From: an uncultured Duganella sp.
Lineage (GTDB): Bacteria > Pseudomonadota > Gammaproteobacteria > Burkholderiales > Burkholderiaceae
NCBI GenBank assembly: GCA_946482635.1
Contig: CAMLSG010000009.1
Location: 1 to 50,372 of the forward strand
Direction of reading: 5' to 3'
DNA: 50,372 nucleotides
Shown: positions 7,074 through 15,072 of the stretch, in pieces
Numbering within the stretch: position 1 is the stretch's first letter
Layout: each line of letters opens with the position of its first letter
Notes under the pieces: generated by a model
Database searches by the model: none
Told to the model about the DNA's origin: nothing
The model's input: only the letters and a program-made list of their open reading frames with translations
Made by a program: the position numbers and the translations under genes

Positions 7074-8081
7074 ATGAAATACCAGTACCTGCCATTCATG
7101 CTTGCCACCGCCCTGCTGGTGCATTCGACCGCCGGCGCGCAGGAAAGCACGGCAGCCAACACCACCGCCGCCGCACGCGATGCGCTGGCGAAGAAGGAAG
7201 GCGAAGGCGACCAGAGCGCCCTGCTGAAAGAAACCCTGACCGCAGTCGACAAGCAGTATTCCCTGATCCGCAAAGGCAAATCGCAATACACCTACGACTT
7301 GAACTACACCTACATCGGCCAGGAAAAGATCGTCACCGACATCGCCGCCGACGGCCTGACCCTGTTTGAAATCGAAAACGTGTCGGCCCACGTCGTCACC
7401 AACACCCTGTCGGTCGACTATGGCGTGTGGGACAACCTGACCGCCAACGTGACCCTGCCGGTGATCGGCAAGTTCGCCGAGTCGCGCAATGGCAACAACA
7501 CCTCGTTCTCGCTGGGCGACATCGCGATCGGCGCGCGCTACCAGCCGTGGGAAGCACGGCGCGACCGCGCCAACTTCACCGCCACCAGCAACCTGCGCCT
7601 GCCCAGCGGCCGCAGTCCGTTCAAGATCATCGCCGGCAGCGGCGAGGCAACCGGCAGCGGCGTCGCTGCGCTGTCGCTGGGCATGAACGTCAACCGCATC
7701 GTCGATCCGGTGGCGCTGTTCGGCTCCCTGTCGCTGACCGCCAGCACCCAGGCTACCGGCCTGCACCAGGCCAACGGCACGCGCGTGCTGACGCGCGTGG
7801 CGCCCGGCACACAGTTCGGCTTCGGCATGGGTTTCGCCTACGCCCTGTCGTATGGCATTTCTACAACGATGTCCTTCCAGGGCGCGATTGCCCAGGGCGC
7901 GAAGTTGCGTTTTGCCGACGGTTTGAACGTGCGCACCAATACCCAGACCTCTGCGATCCTGAACTTCGGCATGGGTTACCGCATGTCGCCGAAGAACACG
8001 GTCAATATGTCGGTCGGCATTGGCCTCACCAGCGACTCGCCGAACTTCTCGGTGGGCCTGAACCTGCCGCTGGCTTTCTGA
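7074..8081 (+). CDS. Outer-membrane beta-barrel protein (FilC-like / phenol-degradation MetA type)
   Basis: A 335-residue exported protein. The start at 7074 has AAGGA upstream and signal peptide MKYQYLPFMLATALLVHSTAGA; the longer frame from 6972 overlaps the peptidase gene. A short helical, Ala/Lys-rich stretch after the signal is followed by alternating amphipathic strands. It ends with FSVGLNLPLAF, with the terminal Phe used by Bam substrates. The strand pattern recalls the MetA-pathway 'transporter' barrels. It lies 10 bases after the C39 gene and 10 before the FadL-like gene, in the position of filC in Acinetobacter. Likely an outer-membrane pore or assembly platform; cargo unknown. Confidence 0.72.
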   Translation: MKYQYLPFMLATALLVHSTAGAQESTAANTTAAARDALAKKEGEGDQSALLKETLTAVDKQYSLIRKGKSQYTYDLNYTYIGQEKIVTDIAADGLTLFEIENVSAHVVTNTLSVDYGVWDNLTANVTLPVIGKFAESRNGNNTSFSLGDIAIGARYQPWEARRDRANFTATSNLRLPSGRSPFKIIAGSGEATGSGVAALSLGMNVNRIVDPVALFGSLSLTASTQATGLHQANGTRVLTRVAPGTQFGFGMGFAYALSYGISTTMSFQGAIAQGAKLRFADGLNVRTNTQTSAILNFGMGYRMSPKNTVNMSVGIGLTSDSPNFSVGLNLPLAF

Positions 8082-8091
8082 CGAGGCAGCA

Positions 8092-9693
8092 ATGCGAGCC
8101 CCGCTTCGCCTGGCGGCATGTGCCGCCGCGCTTGCCCACGTTCTGCCCGCGCAGGCCGCGCTGGTGGAAAACCTGACCACCAGCGTGGCGGCCATGTCGC
8201 TCGGGAACGCCGTCACGGCCGACCCGCCCGGCATCGACTCGGTGCACTTCAACCCCGCCGGGCTGGCACGCCTGCAGGGAGACAGCATGCAGCACACGGC
8301 GTTCGGCGCGTCGATCCGCGCCCGCGCCGGCTTTTCGGCGCCGGCCGGCTTCGATATCGGCGGCTGGAAGGACGATCCTATCAGCGGCACCCATACCGGG
8401 CCGATGCGGCAAGCCATGTACGTGCCGGCCTACGGCATGCCGGGCTGGCGCCTGCCCGGCGTGATCGTGCCGACCTTCGGCTTCGCCTGGAATAATCCCG
8501 GCTCGCCTTGGACCTTCGCCACCAATTCCTATATGGCGCAGGCGATCAGCCTTGACCGCACCAAGGATCCGGATGACCCGGGGCGCTTCGACGGCCGCCA
8601 GATCCAGCTGCAAAGGCTGGTGTGGGCTTCGCCGGCGGTCGGCTACAAGTATTCGGACACGCTGCGCTTCGGTGCCGCCGTGCCGATCGCGCACTCGGCT
8701 TTCGTGGTCGATACGCATATGCGCTTCCCGAACCAGTTGCTCGGTATTTTCGGCAAGCTGCAGGAAGGCTGGTGCCCGGAAGAAGGCGGCAACATCATCG
8801 ACACCTTCGGATTCGGCCTGTGCGGCGGCGGCAAGGCCGGCATGGTCAACCCGTTCAAGAAGGCGGCCGCGATGCGGCTGGAAATGACCTCGCCGGTCGA
8901 TCCGACTCTGAACCTGGGCGTGCTGTGGGAACCGCGGCCGTGGTTTGCCCTGGGCGTGGTCTACCAGGGCGGCTCGAAGACCCGCTATACCGGGCATTAC
9001 ACCTTCGAGACGGAACCGATGCTGCGCAACTTCGTCAAGGGCCTGAATTCCAGCCTGTTCGGCCCCGTGGCCGGCGCCATCCTTGGCTTGCCGCAGTCGA
9101 TACCCGAAGTCCAGCATGGCAATATGTCGGCCAGCATCCCCTTCCCTTCGCACCTGCAGGTCGGCGTGAAGTTCAAGCCGGTACGCTATGTGCAGCTGAA
9201 CGTGGATGCCAGCTATGCGCGCTGGAGCGACTGGAACCAGCTCGTGTTCGAGTTCGACCAGAGCATCAAGCTGCTGGAGGTGGCGCGCCTGTATGGCGTT
9301 CCAGATTCCACCAAGCTGAAAATCCCGCGCGGCTACAAGAGCGTGCTGAATATGGGCTACGGCCTGCAACTGTTCCCGACTGAACGTATGGCGCTGCGCC
9401 TGGGCTATGAGCCCCGCAAGACGTCGGTCCCGGCCAACAAGATCGACCTGATCGCGCCGCTGCCGGACACCAAGCTGTATAGCGTGGGCCTGAACTGGCG
9501 CATCAGCAAAAAGTATGAGCTGAACCTGGCCGCCTCCTACATGGCGGGCAAGTTCAACGCGCCGGCCGAATCGTCGGACAACATGAACAGCAGCAAATTC
9601 CTCAACATCATTTACAACCCATATGCCGGCCAGGACGTGGCTGGCGATATCAAGGTCCGGTACGCCGGATTCAGTCTTGTTGAACATTTCTAG
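8092..9693 (+). CDS. OmpP1/FadL-family outer-membrane transporter (FilD-like)
   Basis: A 533-residue barrel with a signal peptide ending LPAQA and the FadL N-terminal hallmark: Ser/Ala-rich residues, then AVTADPPGIDSVHFNPAGLA, where NPAGL is diagnostic. Later segments are regular beta-strands (LNLGVLWEPRPWFALGVVY, VQLNVDASYARWSDWNQL). FadL proteins pass hydrophobic molecules across the outer membrane. In the Fil context it may instead serve surface assembly. It lies 10 bases after the FilC-like gene and 11 before the DUF2059 gene. It is somewhat longer than classical FadL (about 420-450 residues), with a Cys-containing insertion near EGWCPEEGG and LCGGGK. Confidence 0.85.
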   Translation: MRAPLRLAACAAALAHVLPAQAALVENLTTSVAAMSLGNAVTADPPGIDSVHFNPAGLARLQGDSMQHTAFGASIRARAGFSAPAGFDIGGWKDDPISGTHTGPMRQAMYVPAYGMPGWRLPGVIVPTFGFAWNNPGSPWTFATNSYMAQAISLDRTKDPDDPGRFDGRQIQLQRLVWASPAVGYKYSDTLRFGAAVPIAHSAFVVDTHMRFPNQLLGIFGKLQEGWCPEEGGNIIDTFGFGLCGGGKAGMVNPFKKAAAMRLEMTSPVDPTLNLGVLWEPRPWFALGVVYQGGSKTRYTGHYTFETEPMLRNFVKGLNSSLFGPVAGAILGLPQSIPEVQHGNMSASIPFPSHLQVGVKFKPVRYVQLNVDASYARWSDWNQLVFEFDQSIKLLEVARLYGVPDSTKLKIPRGYKSVLNMGYGLQLFPTERMALRLGYEPRKTSVPANKIDLIAPLPDTKLYSVGLNWRISKKYELNLAASYMAGKFNAPAESSDNMNSSKFLNIIYNPYAGQDVAGDIKVRYAGFSLVEHF

Positions 9694-9704
9694 GAGCGTT
9701 TGAG

Positions 9705-10238
9705 ATGAAAAAACTCGCGACAATGATCGCCGCCCTGGCCATCGGGGGCACAGTGAATGCGGCGCCGGTACCGGCCGCGAAACAGGAACTGGTCAACCGC
9801 GTGCTGCAGCTCTGGCACCCCGAGACCATCGGCGAGTCGATGCTGCAAGCGCCGGTCGGCGATGCAGTGCAACAGGCACGCGCCGTGCTGCAGGGACGCG
9901 TCTCGCCTGAAAAGCGCGATGCGGCGCTGAAGGAAATCGTGGCCGATGCACGCAAGTTCATGGACGAGAACAAGCCCGTGGCGGAAGCCAGCGCCCACAA
10001 GCTGGTCGGCACCACCATTGCGCCATTGCTGGCCGAGCGATTCAATGAGGAGGAGCTGCGCCAGATGATCACCATCCTCGAATCTCCCGTGAAGAAGAAG
10101 TTCGAAGCCATGATGCCCGAGCTGCAGAAGAAGCTGGGCGAAGGGGTCGCCGCCGACACGCGTGCCGTGATGGACCCCAAGCTGCAGGACCTGCAGCAGC
10201 GCATCGGCATGCGCCTGCGTAGTGCGGTGACGCCCTGA
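9705..10238 (+). CDS. DUF2059-like periplasmic protein
   Basis: A 177-residue protein with AGGAG upstream of ATG 9705 and signal peptide MKKLATMIAALAIGGTVNA. The mature protein is almost all helix, with charged heptad-like runs (FNEEELRQMITILESPVKKKF) and the SPVKKKFEAMMPEL segment common in DUF2059 proteins. It probably stays periplasmic. It is the fourth gene of the C39 operon, 15 bases before the regulator gene. Role unknown; a chaperone-like or assembly role is inferred only from position. Confidence 0.7.
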   Translation: MKKLATMIAALAIGGTVNAAPVPAAKQELVNRVLQLWHPETIGESMLQAPVGDAVQQARAVLQGRVSPEKRDAALKEIVADARKFMDENKPVAEASAHKLVGTTIAPLLAERFNEEELRQMITILESPVKKKFEAMMPELQKKLGEGVAADTRAVMDPKLQDLQQRIGMRLRSAVTP

Positions 10239-10253
10239 GCGGGAGCACAGGCC

Positions 10254-11216
10254 ATGAGCTATTCTTCGGCTCTTCACCTGGTGCGCGGTGTCAAATCGCG
10301 CCTTTCCCATTCCGGCGTTGAAGCGGAAGCGCTGTTCGAGCAAGCCGGCCTGAATGAAGGCGACGGACTGGCATGCGACGCGTTGACGCTGTCGGACAAA
10401 CTCAGCCACCTGTGGGAGCTGGTGGTTGAACATTCGGGCGATCCGCTGATCGGCCTGAAGGTCTCCACGCCTCACCGCCTGGGCTGGCTGGGCGTGATGG
10501 GGCACATCATGCTGCTGTCGCCGACCGTGCAAAGCACGATCGAGCGCTGTCACGGCCACACGCGCGTGGGCATCCTGCTGCCCGGCATGCACCGCGTGGT
10601 GCCCCGCCAGCGCTACGACTTCGTCTGGTGCGTGCTGCTGCGCACCCTGCGCTGCGCGTCCGGACGCGACGATGCGGTGCCGGTGAAAGTGGAGTATGCG
10701 TTCCCGGAACCAGCCAATTCGGCGTTCTTCGAGAACACCTTCGGCTGCCCGGTGCATTTCAACCGGCCGCACAATGTGATGGAGTTTTCCGACGCCGACA
10801 TGGTGGCTGCGCTGCCCAACGCCGGCATGCCGCTGCCGGGCGGTCCCCAGCCTATCCTCGCTCAACTGGCCGAAGCGCAGCCTCCTGCGTTCACGGCCCG
10901 CGTGCAGGAAATCCTCGCAGCGCTGCTGCCGAAAGGGCCGCCGCACCGCGACGCCGTCGCGGGCTTGCTGGCCATGAGCGAGCGAACCTTGCAGCGGCGG
11001 CTGGCCGAAGAAGGCACCAGCTTTTCCGCCGTGGTCGACGACACCCGGCGCGCGCTGGCGCGGCAATCGCTTGAAGCTGGCGAACTGTCGCTGAAGATGC
11101 TCAGCTTCCAATTGGGCTTTTCCGAACCGAGCGCGTTTTACCGGGCCTGCAAACGCTGGTTCGGCATGACGCCTTCCGACCTGGCCAATCATGGAGAAAA
11201 ACATGGCATGGTATAA
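10254..11216 (+). CDS. AraC-family transcriptional regulator
   Basis: A 320-residue regulator. The N-terminal part (about 1-200) follows the Arabinose_bd/OruR-type ligand-binding domain (MSYSSALHLVRGVKSRL and GLKVSTPHRLGWLGVMGHIM). The C-terminal part is the double helix-turn-helix of AraC proteins: MSERTLQRRLAEEGTSFSAV then LSFQLGFSEPSAFYRACKRW. A GGGAG ribosome-binding site precedes the start. Being inside the operon and overlapping the next gene by 14 bases, it probably controls this Fil-like cluster in response to a small molecule or lipid. Many members with this N-terminal domain sense hydrophobic ligands. Confidence 0.85.
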   Translation: MSYSSALHLVRGVKSRLSHSGVEAEALFEQAGLNEGDGLACDALTLSDKLSHLWELVVEHSGDPLIGLKVSTPHRLGWLGVMGHIMLLSPTVQSTIERCHGHTRVGILLPGMHRVVPRQRYDFVWCVLLRTLRCASGRDDAVPVKVEYAFPEPANSAFFENTFGCPVHFNRPHNVMEFSDADMVAALPNAGMPLPGGPQPILAQLAEAQPPAFTARVQEILAALLPKGPPHRDAVAGLLAMSERTLQRRLAEEGTSFSAVVDDTRRALARQSLEAGELSLKMLSFQLGFSEPSAFYRACKRWFGMTPSDLANHGEKHGMV

Positions 11217-11907
11217 ACCGGAGCATCCTGCGCAGCTGTTTGGCCAGTTGCTGGTCAAGCACAAGCTGGTCACCGAAGAACAGCTTCAGAAGGCGATCGA
11301 ACACCAGCGGCAGACCGGCCAGCGGCTCGGCGAGATCTTCGCCGAGTGGGAACTGGTCACGCACCAGCATGTGCAGGACATCCTGCGCAAGCAGCGCCGC
11401 GTGCGCATGGCGGCGGCGCTGATCGGCGCGATCTTTGCGCCGCTGGAGGCGTATGCGGCCGAAACGCTGGCCGCCGCGCCGGCAGCCATCAGCGCGCCGG
11501 CGGCAATCCTTCCGCGTGAAAGTTCCATGGCGGCGCTGGCGGAAAGTGAGCTGGACGCCGTCACCGCACAAGGCCTGGGTGAAGACCTGGTGCGGCAGGT
11601 GCGCGAGCAATTGAAGCGCAATGGCGTGGAGGTGAGCGGCGACCTGGCCAAGCTGGTGAATCCCGTACTTGGCATGCTCGACTCCGATGTGAGCGTGAAC
11701 AACGTGGTGTACGCGGCGAACCGCGCAACGACTACCATCAATCCCGACGGCTCCTTGTCGTTGAACCTGCCGACCACGATCGGAGAAATCAATTTCAACA
11801 ACATCCGCGTGCATGGCGCCGCAGCCAGCGGGCCGAGCTTCGGCAGCATATCGATCAGGGGCATCGACCTGACGGGAACCGTCATTACGCTGGCGCTCAG
11901 GCAATGA
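11203..11907 (+). CDS. Chimeric protein: MshEN/GspE-N-like module + FilA-like exported domain
   Basis: A 234-residue protein. ATG 11203 is preferred because GGAG sits 6 bases upstream; an in-frame ATG at 11191 would add four residues. Residues about 9-61 hold two 24-residue helical motifs, one opening with FGQLLVKHKLV and the other with RLGEIFAEWELV. Each ends in Gln and they are separated by exactly five residues (RQTGQ), the layout of the c-di-GMP-binding MshEN domain of T2SS/T4P ATPases. The conserved Gly of each motif is replaced (by K and by E). A hydrophobic stretch (MAAALIGAIFAPLEAYA) follows, then LAESELDAVTAQGLGE, the family motif, and a beta-rich tail ending LALRQ. The first part would be cytoplasmic and the rest exported. 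No ATPase domain is present. Confidence 0.72.
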   Translation: MAWYKPEHPAQLFGQLLVKHKLVTEEQLQKAIEHQRQTGQRLGEIFAEWELVTHQHVQDILRKQRRVRMAAALIGAIFAPLEAYAAETLAAAPAAISAPAAILPRESSMAALAESELDAVTAQGLGEDLVRQVREQLKRNGVEVSGDLAKLVNPVLGMLDSDVSVNNVVYAANRATTTINPDGSLSLNLPTTIGEINFNNIRVHGAAASGPSFGSISIRGIDLTGTVITLALRQ

Positions 11908-12572
11908 AGACCGCCATTCGCCATCTCCCGGCGCGCGCGCGGCGCGCGTCCTGGCCGGCCGCGGCATTGGCCTTCGCCATTGCCGTCCCTGGCGGTGCCA
12001 CAGCGGCCGCAAACAATGTCGCCGCGCCGCCAGTACCCGACATGGCCTCGCTGTCCGGCGGCACCGTCCAAGTGGCTGAAGTGCCGAATCCAGGCCTGCA
12101 AGGCAAGGCCTTCACCGCCTGGACGCTGGTCCAGGCCTCCGTACCGCGCCTGTGTGCAATGGTGCAGGACTATGCGTCCTACTCCTCCTACATGCCAAAC
12201 ACAAAAAGCGCGCTGCCGGTTGGCGAAGGAGACGGCTACGTCCTGGTCGACATGACACTCGACCTGCCGCTGGGCCAGCAAAAGAAATACCGCCTGCGCC
12301 TGGAGCAGCAACAGCAGCCCGACGCCACGCAATGCAAGCTCGCATGGCGCCTGGTGCCAACCGGCCTGCCGCCCGCAGACACCATCGCAGACACCACCGG
12401 CTACTGGCTATTCACGCCAATCCCGGGAGAAAACGGCAAGACGCTGATTGAATACCACGTCTACGCCGACCCCGGCCCGGTCCCATACGGCTTCGGCTGG
12501 ATCGTCGAGATGATGAGTAAGCGCAGCCTACCGCGCACGCTGGAAGCGCTGCGCATGCAAGCAGCAAAGTAG
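11904..12572 (+). CDS. Exported START/SRPBCC-like lipid-binding protein
   Basis: A 222-residue protein starting in an ATGA overlap with the previous stop. It has a long Arg-rich signal region (RHLPARARRASW) and hydrophobic core ending GATA. The mature part reads as an SRPBCC fold: AFTAWTLVQASVPRLCAMVQ, YASYSSYMPNTK, paired strands around TGYWLFTPIPGENGKTLIEY, and a long C-terminal helix (MMSKRSLPRTLEALRMQ). Such domains hold hydrophobic ligands. It is the last gene of the C39 operon. With the FadL-type barrel, it suggests a hydrophobic cargo for the system, which is an inference. Confidence 0.7.
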   Translation: MKTAIRHLPARARRASWPAAALAFAIAVPGGATAAANNVAAPPVPDMASLSGGTVQVAEVPNPGLQGKAFTAWTLVQASVPRLCAMVQDYASYSSYMPNTKSALPVGEGDGYVLVDMTLDLPLGQQKKYRLRLEQQQQPDATQCKLAWRLVPTGLPPADTIADTTGYWLFTPIPGENGKTLIEYHVYADPGPVPYGFGWIVEMMSKRSLPRTLEALRMQAAK

Positions 12573-12585
12573 CTTCGGTGGCGCG

Positions 12586-13401
12586 TCACTCAACGCAGCG
12601 GAACACGCCTTTCATTTTCGACCGCTGTTCGGGCGTCAGCCGAGCAGCAGTCGCGTTAAGGATATAGTTTTCTTCCTCCCGCATCAGCAGGAAGCTGCCG
12701 TCCGCCTGCTCGCTCCACACCAGGTAGCCGCAGTAGGTTTCGGCATTCGCAAAGCGGCCGGTGAAATCCACCGCCGCATAAGTGCCCGGCGTGCCGCTTT
12801 GCGAACTGCGATAGATCGTCACCTTCTTCAGGTCGCGCTGCTGCATGCTCCCTGCCCGGGCCGCGCTTGCCGCCATGGCATCGCGCCACGCCTCGAACGT
12901 CCATTGCTGACGCAAGCCAGCGCCAAGTCGTTCCCATGCCTCAGCATAGCGCGCAGCATCCTTCTCGGCGAAGTAAGCCTTGCTCAAAGCCTCGACGCGC
13001 GCCTTCTGCGGAGCGGTCGGTTGCCACGAAGGTGCTGCTCCGGCGGACTTGGGCGGCGCCAGCGACTGCTGCAGCGCCGAATTCATGCGGCGGAATTCTT
13101 CCAGCATGCTGTCGCAGGCTTCTTTACTGGCCTGGCACAAGGAGTTCATCCTGATCGAGACCTGGCCATTTTCCATGACCACTTTTCGCCGCACGGCTGC
13201 AGGATGTGCCGGGTGGCCGGGCAGCGTGAAGGACCACAGCGTGCGGTTTGCCTTGTCGTCGGCGGTAGTCCAGTCGCCCTCCTCGGAGATCGTCACGTCG
13301 CCGCGCGCCTTCAACGCCTCCAGCGCTGTCGCCGCGGAAGGATAGCCGATGCCATCGGGCGTCGCAGCCGCTGCGGCCAGGATAATCAGGAGATTAATCA
13401 T
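12586..13401 (-). CDS. Exported DUF4019-like protein
   Basis: About 271 residues from ATG 13401 (MINLLIILAAAAATPDG); a TTG at 13410 would add three residues. The N-terminal half (GDVTISEEGDWTTADD and HPAAVRRKVVMENGQVSI) is of unknown type. The C-terminal half resembles DUF4019: ARYAEAWERLGAGLRQQWTFEAW, an RDLKKVTIYRS strand, then ETYCGYLVWSEQADGSFLLM. Two Cys near the middle (SLCQASKEACDSM) could form a disulphide. It converges on the START-like gene with a 13-base gap and is divergent from the GntR gene. Function unknown. Confidence 0.62.
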   Translation of the reverse strand: MINLLIILAAAAATPDGIGYPSAATALEALKARGDVTISEEGDWTTADDKANRTLWSFTLPGHPAHPAAVRRKVVMENGQVSIRMNSLCQASKEACDSMLEEFRRMNSALQQSLAPPKSAGAAPSWQPTAPQKARVEALSKAYFAEKDAARYAEAWERLGAGLRQQWTFEAWRDAMAASAARAGSMQQRDLKKVTIYRSSQSGTPGTYAAVDFTGRFANAETYCGYLVWSEQADGSFLLMREEENYILNATAARLTPEQRSKMKGVFRCVE

Positions 13402-13440
13402 GCATTGCAATATAGACCACAGGGCAACAAAAGGTCAATT

Positions 13441-14232
13441 ATGGTAGCATCCGGCGGTCTTACCACTACGCCGCGAGCCGCCATGCCATCCGCCCAACGC
13501 CTGTCCGATGTCGTCGCCACTGAACTCGAAACCCGTATCCTCGAAGGCTCGCTGAAGCCCGGCGACCGCCTGCCGTCCGAGCGCGAACTGGCGGTGGAAC
13601 TGGGCGTATCGCGCCCTTCCCTGCGCGGGGCCCTGCAATCGCTGGTGGCCAAGGGACTGCTGATCACGCGCCATGGCGGCGGTACCTTCGTGACCGATTC
13701 CATGCAGGCTGCATTCACCGACCCGTGGCAGCAGATGCTGAAGGACCATCCCGATATCCACGGCGACATGCTGGAGTTCCGCCATATGCTGGAAGGCCAG
13801 GCGGCGCAGCTGGCTGCCGAGCGCGGGACCGAGGAAGACTTCGAACGCATCCGCGCCTGCCATGCGGCCCTGGAGCGGGCGTTGGCGGAGCAAGACCTGG
13901 AGCAATGCATCAAGACCGACGTGGAATTCCACCAGGCGATTGCGGAAGCCTCGCACAATGTGATGATCGGGCACCTGAGTTCCAGCCTGCACAAGGTCAT
14001 GGAAGGCCATGTGCAAAGCAACCTGGAATACCTGACGGCGCGGCCGGAATTATGGGCGCAGCTTCAGGTGCAGCATCGCGCGATCTGGGACGCGGTCAGG
14101 GAGAGAAAGATGGATGTGGCGGGGCGTGCTGCCCGCCACCACCTCGATTTCGTGCAACAGACCATGCGCGAAACCATGAAGGATGAGGAACGCCGCAGTG
14201 CGGCGACGCGGCGGTTGTCGGCCACTGCGTAG
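13441..14232 (+). CDS. FadR-subfamily GntR transcriptional regulator
   Basis: A 263-residue regulator. The N-terminal winged helix reads LETRILEGSLKPGDRLPSER then LAVELGVSRPSLRGALQSL and HGGGTFV. The C-terminal FCD domain has DVEFHQAIAEASHN, with Asp and His metal-ligand positions, and a later ARHHLDFV. ATG 13441 has AAAGG upstream; ATG 13483 is the alternative. A TGGTA/TACCA inverted repeat (13442-13465) lies inside the first codons and could be an operator if the later start is used. FadR-type members often sense sugar acids or short organic acids. No adjacent metabolic target is obvious; the arabinose genes lie 8 kb away. Confidence 0.85.
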   Translation: MVASGGLTTTPRAAMPSAQRLSDVVATELETRILEGSLKPGDRLPSERELAVELGVSRPSLRGALQSLVAKGLLITRHGGGTFVTDSMQAAFTDPWQQMLKDHPDIHGDMLEFRHMLEGQAAQLAAERGTEEDFERIRACHAALERALAEQDLEQCIKTDVEFHQAIAEASHNVMIGHLSSSLHKVMEGHVQSNLEYLTARPELWAQLQVQHRAIWDAVRERKMDVAGRAARHHLDFVQQTMRETMKDEERRSAATRRLSATA

Positions 14233-14401
14233 GGCCACTAATTTGTAATCCCTGATGGTTGACTTGGCACGCCAATGCAATACGCGCCCCTTCTTACTGG
14301 CCTTGGTATCGCTCAGTAGCAGTTGGACTTTTTATCAGCAATCTGCGGTCTCTCACGCACATCCGTCAATATATCCCCCCTATAGGGAAAATTCCTACCA
14401 C
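14233..14401. other. Non-coding stretch before the repeat-bounded island
   Basis: No convincing gene on either strand. It is AT-richer than its surroundings. I see only a short symmetric stretch near AGGGAAAATTCCT (14384-14396) and no clear terminator for the GntR gene. Confidence 0.4.
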
Positions 14402-14540
14402 TGTCTATTTGGATCTAATCCGGGCAATTTCGGTCTAAATGCGTCTGAACGATACGGGTCATTGTCTAAAACAGTCCAGGAATTTGGCGCGAATGTCTAA
14501 AACGGTCCAGCGAAAAAGAGCCAAAGTCTAAACGGAACTA
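14402..14540 (+). repeat. Left array of five GTCTA repeats, ~31-bp period
   Basis: The units begin at 14402, 14432, 14463, 14494 and 14525, with steps of 30, 31, 31 and 31. The third and fourth are nearly identical (TGTCTAAAACAGTCCAG and TGTCTAAAACGGTCCAG). A step of three helical turns puts all cores on one DNA face, as expected for cooperative protein binding. Confidence 0.7.
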
Positions 14541-14563
14541 TATTCCCGTTCCGCGATCCAATC

Positions 14564-14572
14564 TTTAGACCA
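14564..14572 (-). repeat. Inverted repeat unit before the island gene
   Basis: TTTAGACCA is a reverse-oriented copy of the GTCTAAA core. It lies just before the GAGGGGGA ribosome-binding site of the gene at 14593. Just upstream is a 6-bp inverted repeat CGGAAC (14534-14539)/GTTCCG (14548-14553). Together these could autoregulate the gene. Confidence 0.45.
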
Positions 14573-14592
14573 TTTTTGAGGGGGACTGGATC

Positions 14593-15072
14593 ATGGAATA
14601 TGAACCGAAGCAGGCGGTGTACCTTCCCATCGCCGACTATCTTGAACTGGAATTTTTTTTGATGGATGTCCGCCCTGGCGTCAAACCCGACGCCTTTGTG
14701 ACGGAACTGGTGCATCGCTGGCTGACCGTTGAAATGGAACGGCTCTCGCTACGCAAGAATGGCCAGGCAATACATGGCTACCAATGGAAGAACCTCTTCC
14801 TGCCGGAAGGGACCAGCTTGCGCACCAGCCACAGTGGCGTCATCGAATTTGCAAAGGTCGTTGGCGATCACATCGTTTCCGAAGATGGTGCTTCGTTGAC
14901 GCCATCGCAGTTCGCCAATCGCCACGCGAAAGGACGCAATGCCTGGCGCTTCGTCTGGGTACGCTATCCAGGTGACGAGTATTGGATACGCGCAGCCAAT
15001 TGCCGAGTCCGCGCTGACGAACTGCGTCTACGGCAGTCTAAACATTTCCCCCAGGTGTCTACATTGGTCTAA
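14593..15072 (+). CDS. Island protein, RAMA-like C-terminal domain
   Basis: A 159-residue cytoplasmic protein with a GAGGGGGA ribosome-binding site about 8 bases upstream. Residues about 1-50 (YLPIADYLELEFFLMDV then FVTELVHRWLTVEMERL) suggest a strand followed by helices. Residues about 60-140 (WKNLFLPEGTSLR, FAKVVGDHIVSEDG, LTPSQFANRHAKGRNAWRF, WVRYPGDEYWIRAA) resemble RAMA-type or similar nucleic-acid-associated domains; this is a tentative reading. Codon use and AT content differ from neighbours. The C-terminal codons and the stop (TAA 15070-15072) fall inside GTCTAA repeat units, so the gene lies snugly within the island. Function unknown. Confidence 0.6.
   Translation: MEYEPKQAVYLPIADYLELEFFLMDVRPGVKPDAFVTELVHRWLTVEMERLSLRKNGQAIHGYQWKNLFLPEGTSLRTSHSGVIEFAKVVGDHIVSEDGASLTPSQFANRHAKGRNAWRFVWVRYPGDEYWIRAANCRVRADELRLRQSKHFPQVSTLV

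Noticed and set aside
12799..13440. N-terminal extension of the GntR regulator frame
   Set aside because: Antisense to the DUF4019-like gene and not protein-like; the HTH begins just after 13441.
13442..13465. TGGTA...TACCA as a FadR-type operator
   Set aside because: The 14-base gap is longer than usual for GntR sites and the arms lie within the first codons if the start is 13441; kept only as a remark.
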